A stretch of DNA of 64,000 nt from Emmonsiellopsis sp. PD_33 (GCA_032988165.1 JANTQF010000054.1:1-64000); one strand, 5' to 3'. Shown: positions 46,030-58,800, counted from the first letter of the stretch. Translations and numbers: made by a program. Notes: generated by a model not told the origin, from the sequence alone.

Positions 46030-48436
46030 GAGGACTCCAGTATTATCTAGAAATCTAAAGATTGATTAATGCTGACAAATCCACGCTTTCAGCTCGGCGT
46101 AGTCAGACCCGATATATATATCCTTTCTGACTAAGTTGTTGCAGGGATGGAGGCTTGTTTGGAATGCAGTTTTGGGCGGCTAAGCAGACCATAGAGCTGA
46201 AAGGTGTGGTTTGCCTGGTTTCCCCAAGAAGTTCGTCGAGGGATTAACTGTAGCATAAACCAATGTCAGATGTTCATGGACTGACTAAATGACACCATAG
46301 AAAAGGAATACCCAAGGTGATAATACCTGCTTGACATCAAATGATAGTTCTGGAGAGACAGTCATGAACCTTATATATTCAAGAGATTGATCAACGCTGG
46401 TAATCCCGAATCCGAGGCGTTTCGCACATATGAGCATATATCGTTAGGTAAATCCAACGGAGCGAAAAGGAGCAATCAAATCGACGGTTATACGCAACGA
46501 AAGATGCGTATCGAGACAATTTCTTTGGGTCGGACTGGGTTGACGCTTTGACTGCCGTGATTATAGACGGAATCACATAAGAAGATAAGTGCTTAACCCT
46601 TCCAACACTGGCAAAAGTTGGCAACAAACAACGGGGGTTTAAAGATGGGTAACTATCAACACCATCAATTAACACGAGAGTGTAACCGAGCCTCCGCTTA
46701 AAGGCAAATTGCACCTCTCCGGGCGAAATGTCAGCGTGAATCACAGATACTAATGTAAATACACGTAGCGGGCCGGTTGATGATGATGAGGAAAGGTTGC
46801 CACATACAAGCGCATCAAGAAGGCAGGCAAGCTTCTGCCGCAGGATCTGATCTGACGATAGTGACACCGTAGCAGACAGTTTACATGGCTTTCTTCACTT
46901 CTTCGCTCTTTGCATTCAATAGCAGTCCTGGCTCGAGAAACAGGTCCGATAAAAATGACTAGAGATGATCCCCGACTTCTCGGTTTGTCGCTCAGCAGGA
47001 GAATTCCCCTTCGAAATTGGCCGCCAATAACAGAACCCGTCTAGAAAATAACATCAGCATGTTCTTTCTATGGATTAATTATTACGAGGACCGTCAGGAG
47101 GGGAAAGCCGCACTTTTATAGTCTTGGGATTTATATTGAGCATTGCCTTGTGCTTGGCGTGGTCTCAAGCGGGAAAGCGAACAAGTAGCGTCAGTGACAT
47201 CCCACCCGCGTATTCCCCGGCTGCCCAGTGCTCATCATCGAGGCATGTTGTGCTCCCCCCAGCCCCCAATCCCAATCCCAACAGGGAGGCTGAAACGATC
47301 ATTGGGGAAATCGCTGGGCAGGCTGACTCAGGTCTGAGTAAATGGATCGCCCATGCTCACTAGCGCCGCGCTAGACAATGCCAAGCCACGCCAGAACACT
47401 CTAATTTTGAACTACTGCTGACAAACATCCCGAGTTCTCGGAGACCGTTCGCCGTCGATGGCTGACAGAGCATGAAATCTGCTATGGAGTGGTATTGACA
47501 ATTGAGGGGAACACCTATGTATGTGCCAATCTCCATTGCGTTGCTGAATTGTACCTGGCCACGTCAACGTCGGCAATCATCCTACCGTTGGGTGACATTG
47601 AATACTACTACGGAGTTTGACTCGGGCTTTTCAAACCCCCCTCCTCGACACCCTGTCAAGCTTCCCCTGGTTTGGACCTCCCTATCCAGCCATCCTCTCT
47701 TTTCAAACGCTACGGAGTGCACTATGTTTACGTTATTCGGTGGCAAGAAAGCTAGGTTAACTAATAAGCGGTAGATTGGCCACGAGGGCCTATGATCGCT
47801 TGTTCCGTCTTTGCCTCCCGGATTTCACCAGACTGGCCATATGCAGAAGGGAGCTAACCGCTGAATAGCAAGCCGTTTTTACACGCATCAGCCTTTGTGG
47901 ATATAATGCTCGAAAGGACCAAGCAGCTGTCCCATTCTTAAATATGGGGCCATGATTGCTGCTGCGGTGCATGTAGTACTGGGGCAAACCATCGCTTTCA
48001 AAGTGCGATTGTGCCTGTTTGTCCAGTATATTTATCTAGTAGTTACTAGTCAAGCCAGTGGTACGATCCCTGCTATTAACAGCCGAGTTTGAACTACGAC
48101 CAGGGTTGTGCATCCTTGTCCAAACCCATAGAGCCTCACGGTTCGCAACCCTCAGGAGGCGGGAGAGGAATCTATAATATCACGGCCCCATCAATGTACT
48201 GCTACCCAGGAAGGTAATCCTGGCAAGTAGGATTCACGTAAGGGTTACAGCACAAGGAACAAGATCAGTCTCTGGCGAAGTGAACAGATTACTTACCACT
48301 CGTTCCCTTTTTACGTGAATTGGATGGACCTCGACATATATCGAGCTTGTCTAACTTTCCCCCCAGTTAACTTCACTTGTGCAAGCGTCAACATATTGCA
48401 TGTTGAACAAGCTACTTAAAAATCGAGCTTTATGGG
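46030..48436. other. 2.4-kb gene-poor interval
   Basis: The longest open frame (46391-46867, minus) has no in-frame ATG before it closes and no recognised domain, so I do not call it a gene; it could be an exon of an unmodelled transcript. The rest shows no coding features. Confidence 0.45.
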
Positions 48437-48444
48437 GCGCACGG
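48437..48444. repeat. 8-bp target-site duplication GCGCACGG (left)
   Basis: Exact copy at 48853-48860 flanking the MITE. Confidence 0.93.
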
Positions 48445-48566
48445 CAGTGTGTAAACCGAATCGATTCGAATTAACCCCCAAAAAAAACTACTTTTCTAAA
48501 TTTCTCAACAACCAGAGTAGATACAGAGATGTAGTTAATTAATAAAAGAATAGCTCACTGAGAGCT
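48445..48566 (+). repeat. Left TIR of hAT-type MITE
   Basis: Begins CAGTGTGTAAACCG and contains a palindromic GAATCGATTC core. Confidence 0.9.
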
Positions 48567-48730
48567 ACATAATGATGCAGATTTTATATAATTTAAATAA
48601 AATCCAAAGATTCTATGGTTACTATTAGTCCAAATTATTCGGGTTTCAGTTTTCCCGAATAATTCAGGATAGAAAATCAAATATCTACTACAAATTAAAT
48701 AAAAAAAACATTATTTTTATATCATTAGAT

Positions 48731-48852
48731 AGATCTCAGTGTGCTATTCTTTTATCAATTAACTACATCTCTGTATCTACTCTGGTTGTTGAGAAATTTA
48801 GAAAAGTAGTTTTTTTTTGGGGTTAATTCGAATCGATTCGGTTTACACACTG
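48731..48852 (-). repeat. Right TIR of hAT-type MITE
   Basis: Reverse complement of 48445-48566 with a few substitutions, mostly at the inner end. Confidence 0.9.
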
Positions 48853-48860
48853 GCGCACGG
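48853..48860. repeat. 8-bp target-site duplication GCGCACGG (right)
   Basis: Exact copy of 48437-48444. Confidence 0.93.
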
Positions 48861-50238
48861 GAAGTACCTGAAAAGTTAAAGGTTTGGGGGGCCATATCAA
48901 ACCAGGTATCTCATCCATAGCTATTCAGATTTGCCCAGCTATATCTTTTCTTTACTCATTTCTATCTGTTCTAGGTGAACAAACTGCCGTTGGGTGATGC
49001 CTCGGCACTCTGTGACAAACTATTGTCACTGATCCGTGTGACTTAATGCAGTTACTCAATCCTTCACACCCAGGAAGAATCAACTCACATCACCCATTTT
49101 TCTTGATCATTCGCACTGCAATTTTCTATATCAACAAGATCTTCATCTGCCACAAGAAGTAACTCTATACCCTACAGGCCAGTCCCTAGCGCCACTAGGT
49201 GCTCTCTAGAAACATGCCTTCTCGCAAGCGGAGCTGCGGGAACAAACAACGCGATAAGTCGCAGAGCACCTCAGAGAAGAAGCCTTCTTTAGCATTTTCA
49301 CGCCCTAAATATGCAGCCATTCTAGCTGAACATCTGATCAAAATCTCTGGAGTAGCGGTGCTTTAGATCGATGGGTAAGTCTTAATTGCACTGGCAACTC
49401 TCGCTTCAAGACACTATGTCTGTACGGGGTAGAATTACGCCACAATGACGACAAAGCATCTACAGTGGCAGATAAAGTCCATTTGAGTTTTTAGAGATCG
49501 TCTAACGGCTGGAAACACCAAAGATCAAGAAGGATCCAGCATATTTGCATCGTTGAAACTGCGATTATATGGCCATCGGGTTGTTTACCCTGGCAAACAA
49601 CAGCCCACAATCGTTACACCCCACTGAGTAGCTTATTCAACGCAATATTAAGGAACTGTGGGAAATCAGTGAAAAAGATGCTCTGGGCAGCCTTTGGGTA
49701 TCACTACAAAACTAGCCTACTACCCCTAGATGGAGATCCTGACATTCGAGGATGGATGGTATGAGGCACTATCTTCCTTCACCAACTATCGGTTACTATG
49801 AGCACCCCACATCGAGAAACACTATCAGAGAATATCTCACCAGTCCAGCAATGGCCAGGGCCCAGCAATACAACAGAGACGAGGAAAGGAGACAGGCCAA
49901 ATCGGGTTAGGCAGGCATTTCACTCTAAATGCCGGAAATCTTAGAATCATCGCAGAAAATAAAGGCGAGGCTGAATTCGTTCTTCCTCCCCAACGTTCGA
50001 TTAATCCCGCCGGTTACGGGGTACGGATGAGGGAAGAATATATGATTTCTCATTATTTTGAGGCATTTGTATGCATTTATACAGGCTGCTTTTTATGCTC
50101 CCTGTGGATTACAAGAAAACCAGTTCCAAAGTTAAGCTAATACTCATCATATGGGACAGTGAGACTTTGCCTACCTTTTTCAGACTCCCATAACGTTGCC
50201 GCCTACCCCCAAGCAAATACTGTACCTCGCCATCAAAT
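48861..50238. other. Decayed sequence, possible gene relic
   Basis: A frame starting at 49214 (MPSRKRSCGNKQRDK) runs about 50 codons to a TAG and is followed by a GTAAGT, suggesting the start of a former spliced gene. Downstream segments with protein-like sequence but frequent stops continue to about 50100. No family recognised. Confidence 0.4.
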
Positions 50239-51290
50239 ATGTCGAATACAAGCCTGCCACGGTTTTATGACAATATGTCAAATACCAATGAAATGGCCGC
50301 CGATCTAAGCCAATGCAAAGTCCCCACCAACTCTCTTGGCCCATTTATCCGCCTGAATATAGATTGTCTCCTACTGATCCTACAGAATGTTGAGCCTCAC
50401 ACTCTTGGCCGCCTGAAGCTTGTTAGCAGTCTGTGGAACAAATACATCTCGCATACGACCTCAAATCTGGAAACTCCATCTACCATCAAAATGGCACTCC
50501 GGCTACTATCTACTCTACTCTGGCCAATCACACCTTTATGGAGTGCCAATGGCAGCAAACAGCTGGTATATATTGATTCAGGCCCCCTATTCCCGGCTGC
50601 TGGTACCAACCCAGTCTGCAGGATTACTGTGTTTGATGCTTTGAATTGAAACACCATCCAGCAATTCCCTGACGACTTGCAGCATGATGCGCACATCTGC
50701 CCTCTGCCTAGCAGTGGATTTCTACTCATCAGTCTGCTACATTCTGAACGTTCTATTATTGTGCTTACCAAGTTCTTACCCCAGGCTGGTGGAACTTTTA
50801 TGTGAGGAGAGATCAATGCTATTTTCCTGCCTGGTTTTCCATATCACTTGCCTGCCATTGAGCCATTCGTCGGTTGGCGACGAACGGACATATGGCGCCT
50901 GAAACGGCGGCCGTCGTTATACCATGAGCCATTGACCCCTATTCCTACTGTCCTACTTGCCATGCACAACACAGTCTTCTCCCTGACCCTTCAGGATTTA
51001 ACTGGCAAAGCCGAACATGAAGCTCTCAGACAATCCACCTCACTGCAGATTGAGTGATTCTTCAAGGCCACCTCCCCCTTTCTTATAATCAAACTACAAG
51101 ACCCTAGCCAGTTCTTTGAACGTCTTGATGTTCACCTCTTCATGGCCCTCCATTCATCCTCCAATGGAATCAAACCATCTGATGCACTGCTTGCAATACC
51201 TCGGATTTTTGGCAAAAATTCCAACTTCGCCGTGTTAACGAGGTCAACATAGAGGTTTCTGGGGGAGAAAAAGTGACAATCGGGGAGGAC
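50239..51290 (+). pseudogene. F-box-like protein pseudogene
   Basis: Starts at an ATG (50239). Residues about 34-72 contain an F-box-like helix set (LNIDCLLLILQNVEPHTLGR, then LVSSLWNKYIS). The frame is uninterrupted for 136 codons, then stops at TGA 50647-50649. It carries on as protein-like sequence in the same frame through further stops, TGA 50803-50805, TGA 51055-51057 and TAG 51250-51252. Constant frame with only TGA/TAG interruptions means substitution damage rather than indels; such stops arise from Trp or Arg/Gln codons by C-to-T or G-to-A change. It is probably a dead F-box gene. A truncated 136-aa product could still be made. Confidence 0.65.
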
Positions 51291-52168
51291 GTATCAAGCT
51301 CAGATAGCTGAAGCCTTGACCCACCCTGAGAAGTTAAATCTCTATAAACATGCAGAAACTGATCCTGGTTGCACTATCTTTATTATGTCCCACTTTATGT
51401 GCGGCAGATATTTTATTGAAATGAATACAAATTGTCCAGACTGGAGTCTGAGGCATCGTCTGACCCTGAGTCAGGCCATTCATTCACAAGACAGCCAACC
51501 AAGATTTTTCTACCCGCCTGGATGCTCACGAAGCCCTGCATACGGCTGCCATATATATGAAAAAACGATACGATGAGAAGCATATGCCCAAGTCGGAGAT
51601 TGACACTTAATTCGTCATTGCGCACTGGAAGTCAGGACTGTGGTTGATACTCCACACAGCAATGACTGAATGGAATGGTGAAGGGCACTAGAGAGCTACA
51701 AACCGTCACCATAGACATATATACCTGGGCAGTACTAACTTATATCTTTAACTGCTCTTTTATTATATGGACAAGGAACTCTCTCAAATTAAAGATGGAA
51801 CAACAGTGTAGATAGAATCCATGGCATTGCTGGGAACTCCAGGGAATAACTAAATAGATAGGAGATGGATAGCAACAATGAGGGGGGAGAGATGAATGAC
51901 TCTCTAAGAAAGCTTTCATTCAGATGGTTATGATCAGTCTTAGAAGAGCTGTTCTTTCATTTAATCTCCTAAAGATTCAAAGGTTCAGTGACTACAGGCA
52001 TGGCATTTTGAGTAACTTTGCCCCCATTATCTCTCTCTAGCATTATGAACACATTCATTGAAGTCCATGGGTATTCCAACCTCCTACTCCATACATCATG
52101 CAGAACAGTAACAATCATTAGTTCTTCCCATTTCAATACCCATAAAAGAAAAAAAGAAAGACACACAT
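51291..52168. other. Non-coding interval after F-box pseudogene
   Basis: About 880 bases without a supported gene, AT-richer than average, probably continuing the decayed region and ending in the 3' UTR of the next minus-strand gene. Confidence 0.45.
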
Positions 52169-54360
52169 CTACTCAGTAACCCAAGCAGGCCTCCCTCTCT
52201 CCCCTCCAACATTCCTCTCACTACCATCACGTAATAACAACCCCCCTACCTCCCTACGCACCCAGACCCTCTCCAACCCAACAACATCCGCCTCAACGGC
52301 CCTCATAACCTCCAACTCTTCAAGCATGGACGCCAGCAACGCCCGATGCCCACATACAGTGCGAGCGAGAGCAGAGCTAGCAACAGCACCAAAAGGTCGC
52401 CCATCCTGCGCCTGCCCCTGCTCCCGCTCGTGGTGGTCATAATGTTGTCGTTGATACTCATCCCGAACATCCAGACAATCCAGCTCCCTTGCACATAGGT
52501 CCAGCTTTGCGCTGAGGGCGGCGACTTCTTCTTTCCATTTGTGACTGAGCGGGTCGATGAATTGACATGTTGGAGTATTAGTAGTGGTGGTATCAGTAGT
52601 GCTCTTCCGAGCGTGCCTCACCCTCCCCGCACGGGTAACCCACTCCTCAAACGCCCTTACACAGGCCGTATATCTACCCCCCGGACCCGTGCGATCCGTC
52701 AGGTCCGCGACATCCTGCACCACGCGGGAGAGGATCTGGATCTGTCCTGCAAAGTCATAGCGGGAATTGTTATTTCGAATATCATCACTTAGTCGATGGA
52801 GTGCTTGCGTATTGACATGTCTCTGAGCAGCCTTTTCTCTCGCTAGGATCATGCGATATTTTACAACGACACCCTTGTGCTGTTTGCGAAGGTGTTGCTC
52901 GGCGTTGGATTCCCATTCGCGGCGTGATTGGAGGGAGTTGGCATGTAGGAGGTGAAGTTGGAGGAGTTCGGTTTGCAGAGCTAGGACATGTGGGTGGGAT
53001 GAGTTAGGGTCTGTTGTTGCCTCTGAGGTTGTTACTGGGCAGGAGGTGGCAGCAGTGGGCACAGGGGGCTTAGATTTAGAACCCTTCTTGGGACTGAAAT
53101 GTTGCTGGAAGGTGGAGAAGTTTGGCTTGCTCGTTGCTCGTAATGATGGCGTGGAGCTTGCGTTATTTCCATCGCCATGTTTCACACCTGTATGACCCTT
53201 CTCCTTCTCGCCAATGACTTGGCTCTGGTGTCGCGAATGGGTGGCGGTGGATATCCTCGATGAAGCAGGTTGCCGTAAAGACGCAGACCTCTCCAATCGC
53301 GTCGTCGCTTTACCCGACAGTTTCGGTGCTTCCGACTTTGTCTTTACAGTGTTCGCCGACCCAGCTGCTCGTTCATGCCTTGCTGTAGGAACATTTACAT
53401 TAACCCCCTGAGCAGACCTTGATATCTGCGAGCTAGTCGTGCTCGAGGAACCGGGTCTCTCCAGTCTCGTTGGCCCATGCATACTCTGTGGCCTGGATAG
53501 CTGCGAACTCGTCGTACTCGACGATCCCGGTCTCTCCAGTCGACTCGTCAGCCCCGTTCCCCCCTGAGACTTCAAGGCATCCAATTTCGCCGCGCTCAAC
53601 GACCCCCGCCTCTCCAATCGGCTCGTAAGCGTAGTCAGGGACTTCTTAGGACTCGTGACCGGCTCCAACTGTAGCGCTGACGAGGGTTCCGGCTGTGGTT
53701 GCTGTTGTGATTGTGGCTGCACCTTCGCATCTTGCTGGATCTTGCTCTGTTCAGCCACTAGCTCCAACGGCGCGGACACGGGCGGCTGGGCCGCCTGCGC
53801 CTGATTCAGTCCTTGAGCCTGAGCATCACGTAATCGCTGTAACTGACTCTCCTGCGGCGGCTGCTGTTGTTGTAGGGTCAATCGACCCGACGAAAGGCTC
53901 GCAGCACCCCGATGCCAGCTATTCCGTTGTGGCAAGAGACTCCGACGGCGAGCGGCAGGAGGGTTGTCGCCACGTCCTACCCCTCCTATCCCAGAATTCG
54001 CTGTAGTGGCGGCGGCGGTGGCTGGCTGCGGAAGACCAGAAGCAGGTTGAGCGAAGGAGGGCGGGTTTGCAAGGCGAGAGGACGGCGCGGCGAGAGCGGA
54101 TGTGGTCGTGTTTGAGCGGGGTTTGATTGTGCGGGGATGTTCGAGGGGGGGTATCTGTGCTATGGGAGATGCGTATTAGAAGCAGAAACCCAGTTTGTCG
54201 CCATTGGCCATCAATTGGTTGTAGCGAGAGGCAAATGCCGTACCGTACTAGTAGCTTCGGGGGTAGGGGCTGGGCCTGGGCCGGCTAGAGAGGAAGAGGG
54301 CTTTTGTTTCTGGAGAGGACGAGGTTCGCGCAGGGAGAGGGTGCGGGTTGGGATTGGCAT
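52169..54360 (-). CDS. Long disordered protein with RLER motif array and C-terminal coiled coil
   Basis: Two exons, 54360-54244 and 54154-52169, join in frame to 700 aa. The N-terminus MPIPTRTLSLREPRPLQKQK is basic and is encoded by exon 1. A Gln/Pro/Ala/Ser-rich region (about 110-190) follows. A short motif of form (S/T)RLERxGS, or a close variant (RHERAAGS, RLERSAS), recurs at least five times at about 195-345. The C-terminal about 270 residues (LALQTELLQLHLLHANSLQS onward) form a helical, coiled-coil-like domain. I do not recognise the family with confidence. A microtubule- or cytoskeleton-associated protein, for example an augmin-like subunit with a basic disordered tail and a coiled-coil end, is one possibility. 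No signal peptide or membrane segment. Confidence 0.85.
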
Positions 54361-55036
54361 TGCGCCGTGCTAGGTTTGTTTGGCGTTGTTGGATCGAGGT
54401 GTCGAGGGCGGTGGTTGAGGATGTCGAGTTGAAGTCTGGGGTAAAAAGTAAACAAGCGACTTGTGGTTGGGTTGTGCCTTGGCTTTGGGGCTAACCACGG
54501 GAAGGGAGCTGGTTGGGCTGATCATGGCGACGGCGAAGCGATTTGAACGAACAATTTAAAAAAACAATAGATGTAATGTCCCAGACTTGCTTGAAAAGGT
54601 TGTCGTTGAATTGCTAATGCTATCCAAACCGGGGTATTTAGTTATACGAGCAGAGATACCAAAGCTCTTCAACTCCACCAAGGACGCTATAGATATCAAC
54701 TTTTTGTCAAATCTTAGCATAGCAAAGCTCTCAAGGTATCAATACATACATACTAACTACTAATGTTCATGCTGATGCTGACGAACTGAGAAGCCGCCTG
54801 CAATAACTAACAAAGCTCAGAACATAAATTTTTTGCAGCATAAAATCATGATAAAGGAGCAGCCAACAAACTGCAAACTAGTGGGGGTATGTATGAGCAG
54901 TCGTTCCATCAAACCTCAGCATCACTATCGAGCTCATGCAGCGCCCTGCAGGCGCTCGCCAAACAAGCCCCGCAGATGTTGGTCCCCTAAACTCTCAAAA
55001 AAGGATCCTCCCTCCCCCAACCTCGCACAAGTTGAC
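54361..55036. other. Intergenic region
   Basis: About 680 bases between two minus-strand genes: promoter of the preceding gene and 3' region of the 6-phosphogluconolactonase gene. No gene. Confidence 0.5.
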
Positions 55037-55831
55037 TCAAAGATTCCCCTTTTTCGGAAACGCCACCCCCTCAACAGCCTTCGTATCCGTGAACCAGCTC
55101 ACCTTCTCCGCCCCCCCAGCATTCACCAACGCACAAGGCAGAGTCGACTCGGTATCAAAAATCTGCCGCATGATCTCCTTCTTCCCCTCACCCGTAGCAA
55201 CAAAAGCAATTCTCAACCCATGCGTGACAACCGGCAACGTAAGCGTGATGCGCTTGGGAGGCGGCTTGGGCGAATCCGAAATCGGCGCAACCCATGCGTC
55301 TGATTCGCGGAGCAGTTCGTGGTCGGGGAACAAGCTGCAGGTATGTCCATCAGGCCCGCAGCCGAGAAGCAGGAGGTCGAAAACGGGCAGCTTGACGCTA
55401 TCCTTTGCAGCGAAGCACTTCATCAGTTCTTCCTGGTACTGGTCTGCGACTTCCTGCGGATCGTCGTCGTTGATATGCGTTACGTCGATGGGGTAGACTC
55501 TGGGCGTTCCGAGCTCTGTGGGGATCTTATCGACCAGCTCGGATTTCACGAGGCGGTAGTTGCTGTCTTCATGGTCGAGAGGCACGACGCGTTCGTCGGC
55601 AAAGAATATGTCCCAGGTGCTGAATTGGGGCGTGTCTTCTGGGCTACCATCGCTGGGGGCGAGGAGGGCTTTTGCGAGGACGGCAGGGAGGGAGCCGCCG
55701 GAGACGGCTATGCGGAAGACACCGTGTCTGCTGAGGGCGGCATTTTGGGACTGCAGGACGTATCTCCGGAGATGCTTTGCGAGGGTGGTGGTGTCAGGGA
55801 AGGCGTAGAGATTTGGAGCTGGTCCGACCAT
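55037..55831 (-). CDS. 6-phosphogluconolactonase (pentose phosphate pathway)
   Basis: Single exon, 264 aa, the usual size for the SOL/PGL family. It hydrolyses 6-phosphoglucono-1,5-lactone to 6-phosphogluconate, the second step of the oxidative pentose phosphate branch that supplies NADPH. Motifs: AVSGGSLPAVLA (substrate-binding SGG), DIFFADERVVPLDHEDSNYR (FxDER with SNY) and LLLLGCGPDGHTCSLFPDH (the G-x-G-x-DGHTxSLFP signature). The C-terminal block RITLTLPVV follows. All signature residues are intact. No targeting peptide is seen, so it is cytosolic. The start MVGPAPNLYAFP is the first Met in the frame and matches the family's short N-terminus. Confidence 0.96.
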   Translation of the reverse strand: MVGPAPNLYAFPDTTTLAKHLRRYVLQSQNAALSRHGVFRIAVSGGSLPAVLAKALLAPSDGSPEDTPQFSTWDIFFADERVVPLDHEDSNYRLVKSELVDKIPTELGTPRVYPIDVTHINDDDPQEVADQYQEELMKCFAAKDSVKLPVFDLLLLGCGPDGHTCSLFPDHELLRESDAWVAPISDSPKPPPKRITLTLPVVTHGLRIAFVATGEGKKEIMRQIFDTESTLPCALVNAGGAEKVSWFTDTKAVEGVAFPKKGNL

Positions 55832-58800
55832 TGTTGAGGTTGCGGCGTGGAGGGGTAGATGGCGGGGTAAGTCGACGGGGTGGATGGCGGTCTCAGTGGG
55901 CCGTTCTCAAGGGAATGATATGATTTGAAGCTGCACAGTGTTGTTCTCAGCGGATGGAGACTGGTGATAGATCGGTTCCCGAGATATTGAAGACGGTAGA
56001 GGGCGAGGAGTTGTTCAATATGTAGAGAATCGTAGTTTGGGTTCAAGTCTGACGCAAGGATGAAGCGAAGTGCCTGAGATTATGTAACAGCCGGCTTGGC
56101 CCAACCCAGGGTGACAATGAATACGACGGCAAAAAGGGCGGCAGAACGATCGAGCTTGGTCATTTTACTGCATCGTATTCTATATCGATTCTGTGTTGTC
56201 GCATATTTCCTGGTGTTAGTGATGTTGTTGAAGCTGACGACATGGCTAACCGTTTTAGATGTAGCTAATCCAACACGTTTCCTTGTATTATTCTTGCCAG
56301 AACATCTCAATTGACACTGAACCGCGCAATTAATAGATACCATAGCTTCGTTCCCCTCTTCAGTATCCATATCCACGTCCGAGTATCACATCCAACACCT
56401 TCCCACCCTAGTCTCACCATCTCAAAACACATCCACCCCCACGAAGGGCAATTTTTTTTTAAAAAAAATATATACCCAAGAAATATAAAAAAAGGTCCTC
56501 CCAATCGAGAATACGTAACAACAAACCAAGCTCCACTCGATTTCCCCTTGCCACCTTTTAATATAAAACCCTCCCGTCTCGCATCGCGCATTCTGTTCTG
56601 CAAGGCAGGGCGCGGGAACTAGGGGCCCTGTCTCCCGCTGCAAGCAATTGCATAACTAGCGGGTCCGTGGTCGGGAAGAAGTAAACGAGTAGACGAGGGA
56701 GGGATAGGATAGGACATATAGAATGCTTCTTCTGAACAACTGGCATGTGGCAAATTCCCCTAGCAGTAGAACGCCGGTGGGATATCAAGAGATGATTACG
56801 TATTGATAGTAACCATCACTACTCTGCAATAACCATGTAATGGATGAAAAGTCGATTGATAGGGTATGCCTAACTGCATAGTTACATGCTCGTGGGGATC
56901 GTATTCCTTGTTCAGTCTATACGCATATACAGAAACACACAGAGGGACCATACTAGTACTGTCCACTCATAATTTCAAGGATAACAATAAAATTTCCAAT
57001 AATGATCTCCAAAACAACCACCGGATGATATGTGCATGCATAAGATCCCATGCATAGCCGTCCATCATCCGGCAGTAACTCGTCGGTCAGTACGCAGTAG
57101 TAAGCCAAAGAAGTGGTTGTGGATTTGCAAACTGCAGCATCATCATGCAAGTTTTGCTTGCTTATGTATGTCAAAGACGATCTAAATCAGCCAGGGAACA
57201 AACAATGCATGATCTCTTTTCCATCATTCAACCGAAAACAAGCTAAAGGCGGGGGGGGGGGGGTTTCTCTTGGTCTTAGGGCGGCTCTTGACAATAATAA
57301 CAGAGGCGTATTATTATTGCCCAGCGGTCCCCCTGGCTCTTTTATTATTTATTGATGACTGATTAGTGAACCTAGTTCTTTTCTCCTGCAGTTCGAAAGA
57401 ACGAGAATTTGATTGCGGGTTCATTCGGATTATAGGAATCTGTACACCGCGGATGTTTTTCAGAAATCAGGGAGTAAGATATTGATCACCTCCTCTTCCT
57501 GCCTCTGCCTGCCAATACCCGCTAACTAATTTCTCAGCCCCGTTGAATCTTCTTCCTGCTGTCAGTTTCGAATGATGGCGTTTTCTAGACGTCTTCGCGA
57601 AGGAGTTAAAATCTGTCAGCCTCAAAGAAAGTAGGGGAAAAAAGCCACCCTGCCTCTTCCGAGGTCACGCTCCTCGGGATTCCAAGTATTCTCACAAAAT
57701 GGATAAGCATGTAAAGAATACTAGGAAGTGGCCCAAGTGGGCAAGTAAAAGTAGATGTCCTGCAGGTCTCTCTCGATGCTGCACAGGTAAGCATACTACG
57801 ACGCCTACTATCCTCCCTGAAACTGAGAAAGGGATATAATGGATATTAAGTTCTTGTTATCTGGAAGACCAGCCACATCCAAATATCTACTCTGTATATC
57901 AACTCTGGATGCCGGGGCTCGGGTTCAAGGATTTTGAATACAGATGACAGGGCTGCTTACAGACGGTTAATAAATATACATCAGGAATCGCCCGGCCTAG
58001 ATGATCCCTCCTGTGAAAAAATACAAAGTGCGTTGATTGGAGATCAGGCAGGATCTGATTTTTCAATCCTCAGGCAGCACGATTACTTTTTAAATAGAAG
58101 TCGTCAGCCTGATCGTAAGCTTGACAGGGCGCGGACGGGCCGGAGATGGGTTATTTTTATCTTTTATCTTTTATCTTTTCTGACTTGGCGGCGGTCGGAT
58201 TGGGTTTCCAAGTTAGCTACCTGTTTTGAAGATTCTTCCTCCAGTCACTGTCAGTGTCGGAACCGTTGGGATCTTGTTTTGTTTGGGACTTGTTTCCTGA
58301 AACATGGAAAACAGCTGCGGGAAGAATCCAACCTCTCGGTTACATCGGGGTGCGAGACTGCTAGCGGAAGTTAAAAAAAGCATTGCTGGATTTGATGGGA
58401 CTTTCAGAGCCCAGGGCGTAGATGTATTTTATTTTGTTGTTGAACCTGAAAGTTTTCCCCTACTACTATGAGTATTTTGATTCATTCTGTTTCATCCCTC
58501 AGACCGCATCTCTGCCATGGGGAATGAACAGACATAACTGCCCAAGGCGCTGTCTCCCCCGCTGATCGCTGGCCACAAAATATCTGCCAACCCCTCCATC
58601 CGCGGGCTGCAAGAGACACAATATGTACGGTGTTGTCATCCTGCATCGACAGTTTCCTTTTTAAGGGTCCTTTGCGGCCAGACATGCAGGCTATGAGTAA
58701 TTGATGGGACATGGATGCGATACAGCCAATAATACAGGCCCCCTTGTTCAGCCCCCTCTCGCAGCCCACGCCAGACGGCGCGGCTTAGCCCAGGGCAACA

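Larger units (their letters stand above)
48445..48852. mobile_element. hAT-type MITE, 408 bp
   Basis: Terminal inverted repeats of about 122 bases (48445-48566 and 48731-48852) begin CAGTGTGTAAACCG and are nearly identical, with only two mismatches in about the first 108 bases. An exact 8-bp target duplication (GCGCACGG) flanks the element. CAGxG-type ends plus an 8-bp duplication diagnose the hAT superfamily. The interior is AT-rich with no open frame, so it is non-autonomous and needs a hAT transposase in trans; none is seen in this window. CG dinucleotides persist in the TIRs, so it has escaped the mutation that hit the Copia/MULE island. Confidence 0.93.

Noticed and set aside
46391..46867. 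158-codon minus-strand open frame
   Set aside because: It opens with GTG and has no in-frame ATG up to the preceding stop, no recognisable domain and no clear splice partners.
57934..58374. 146-codon plus-strand open frame
   Set aside because: Non-ATG start, no domain, and compositionally like the surrounding non-coding DNA.
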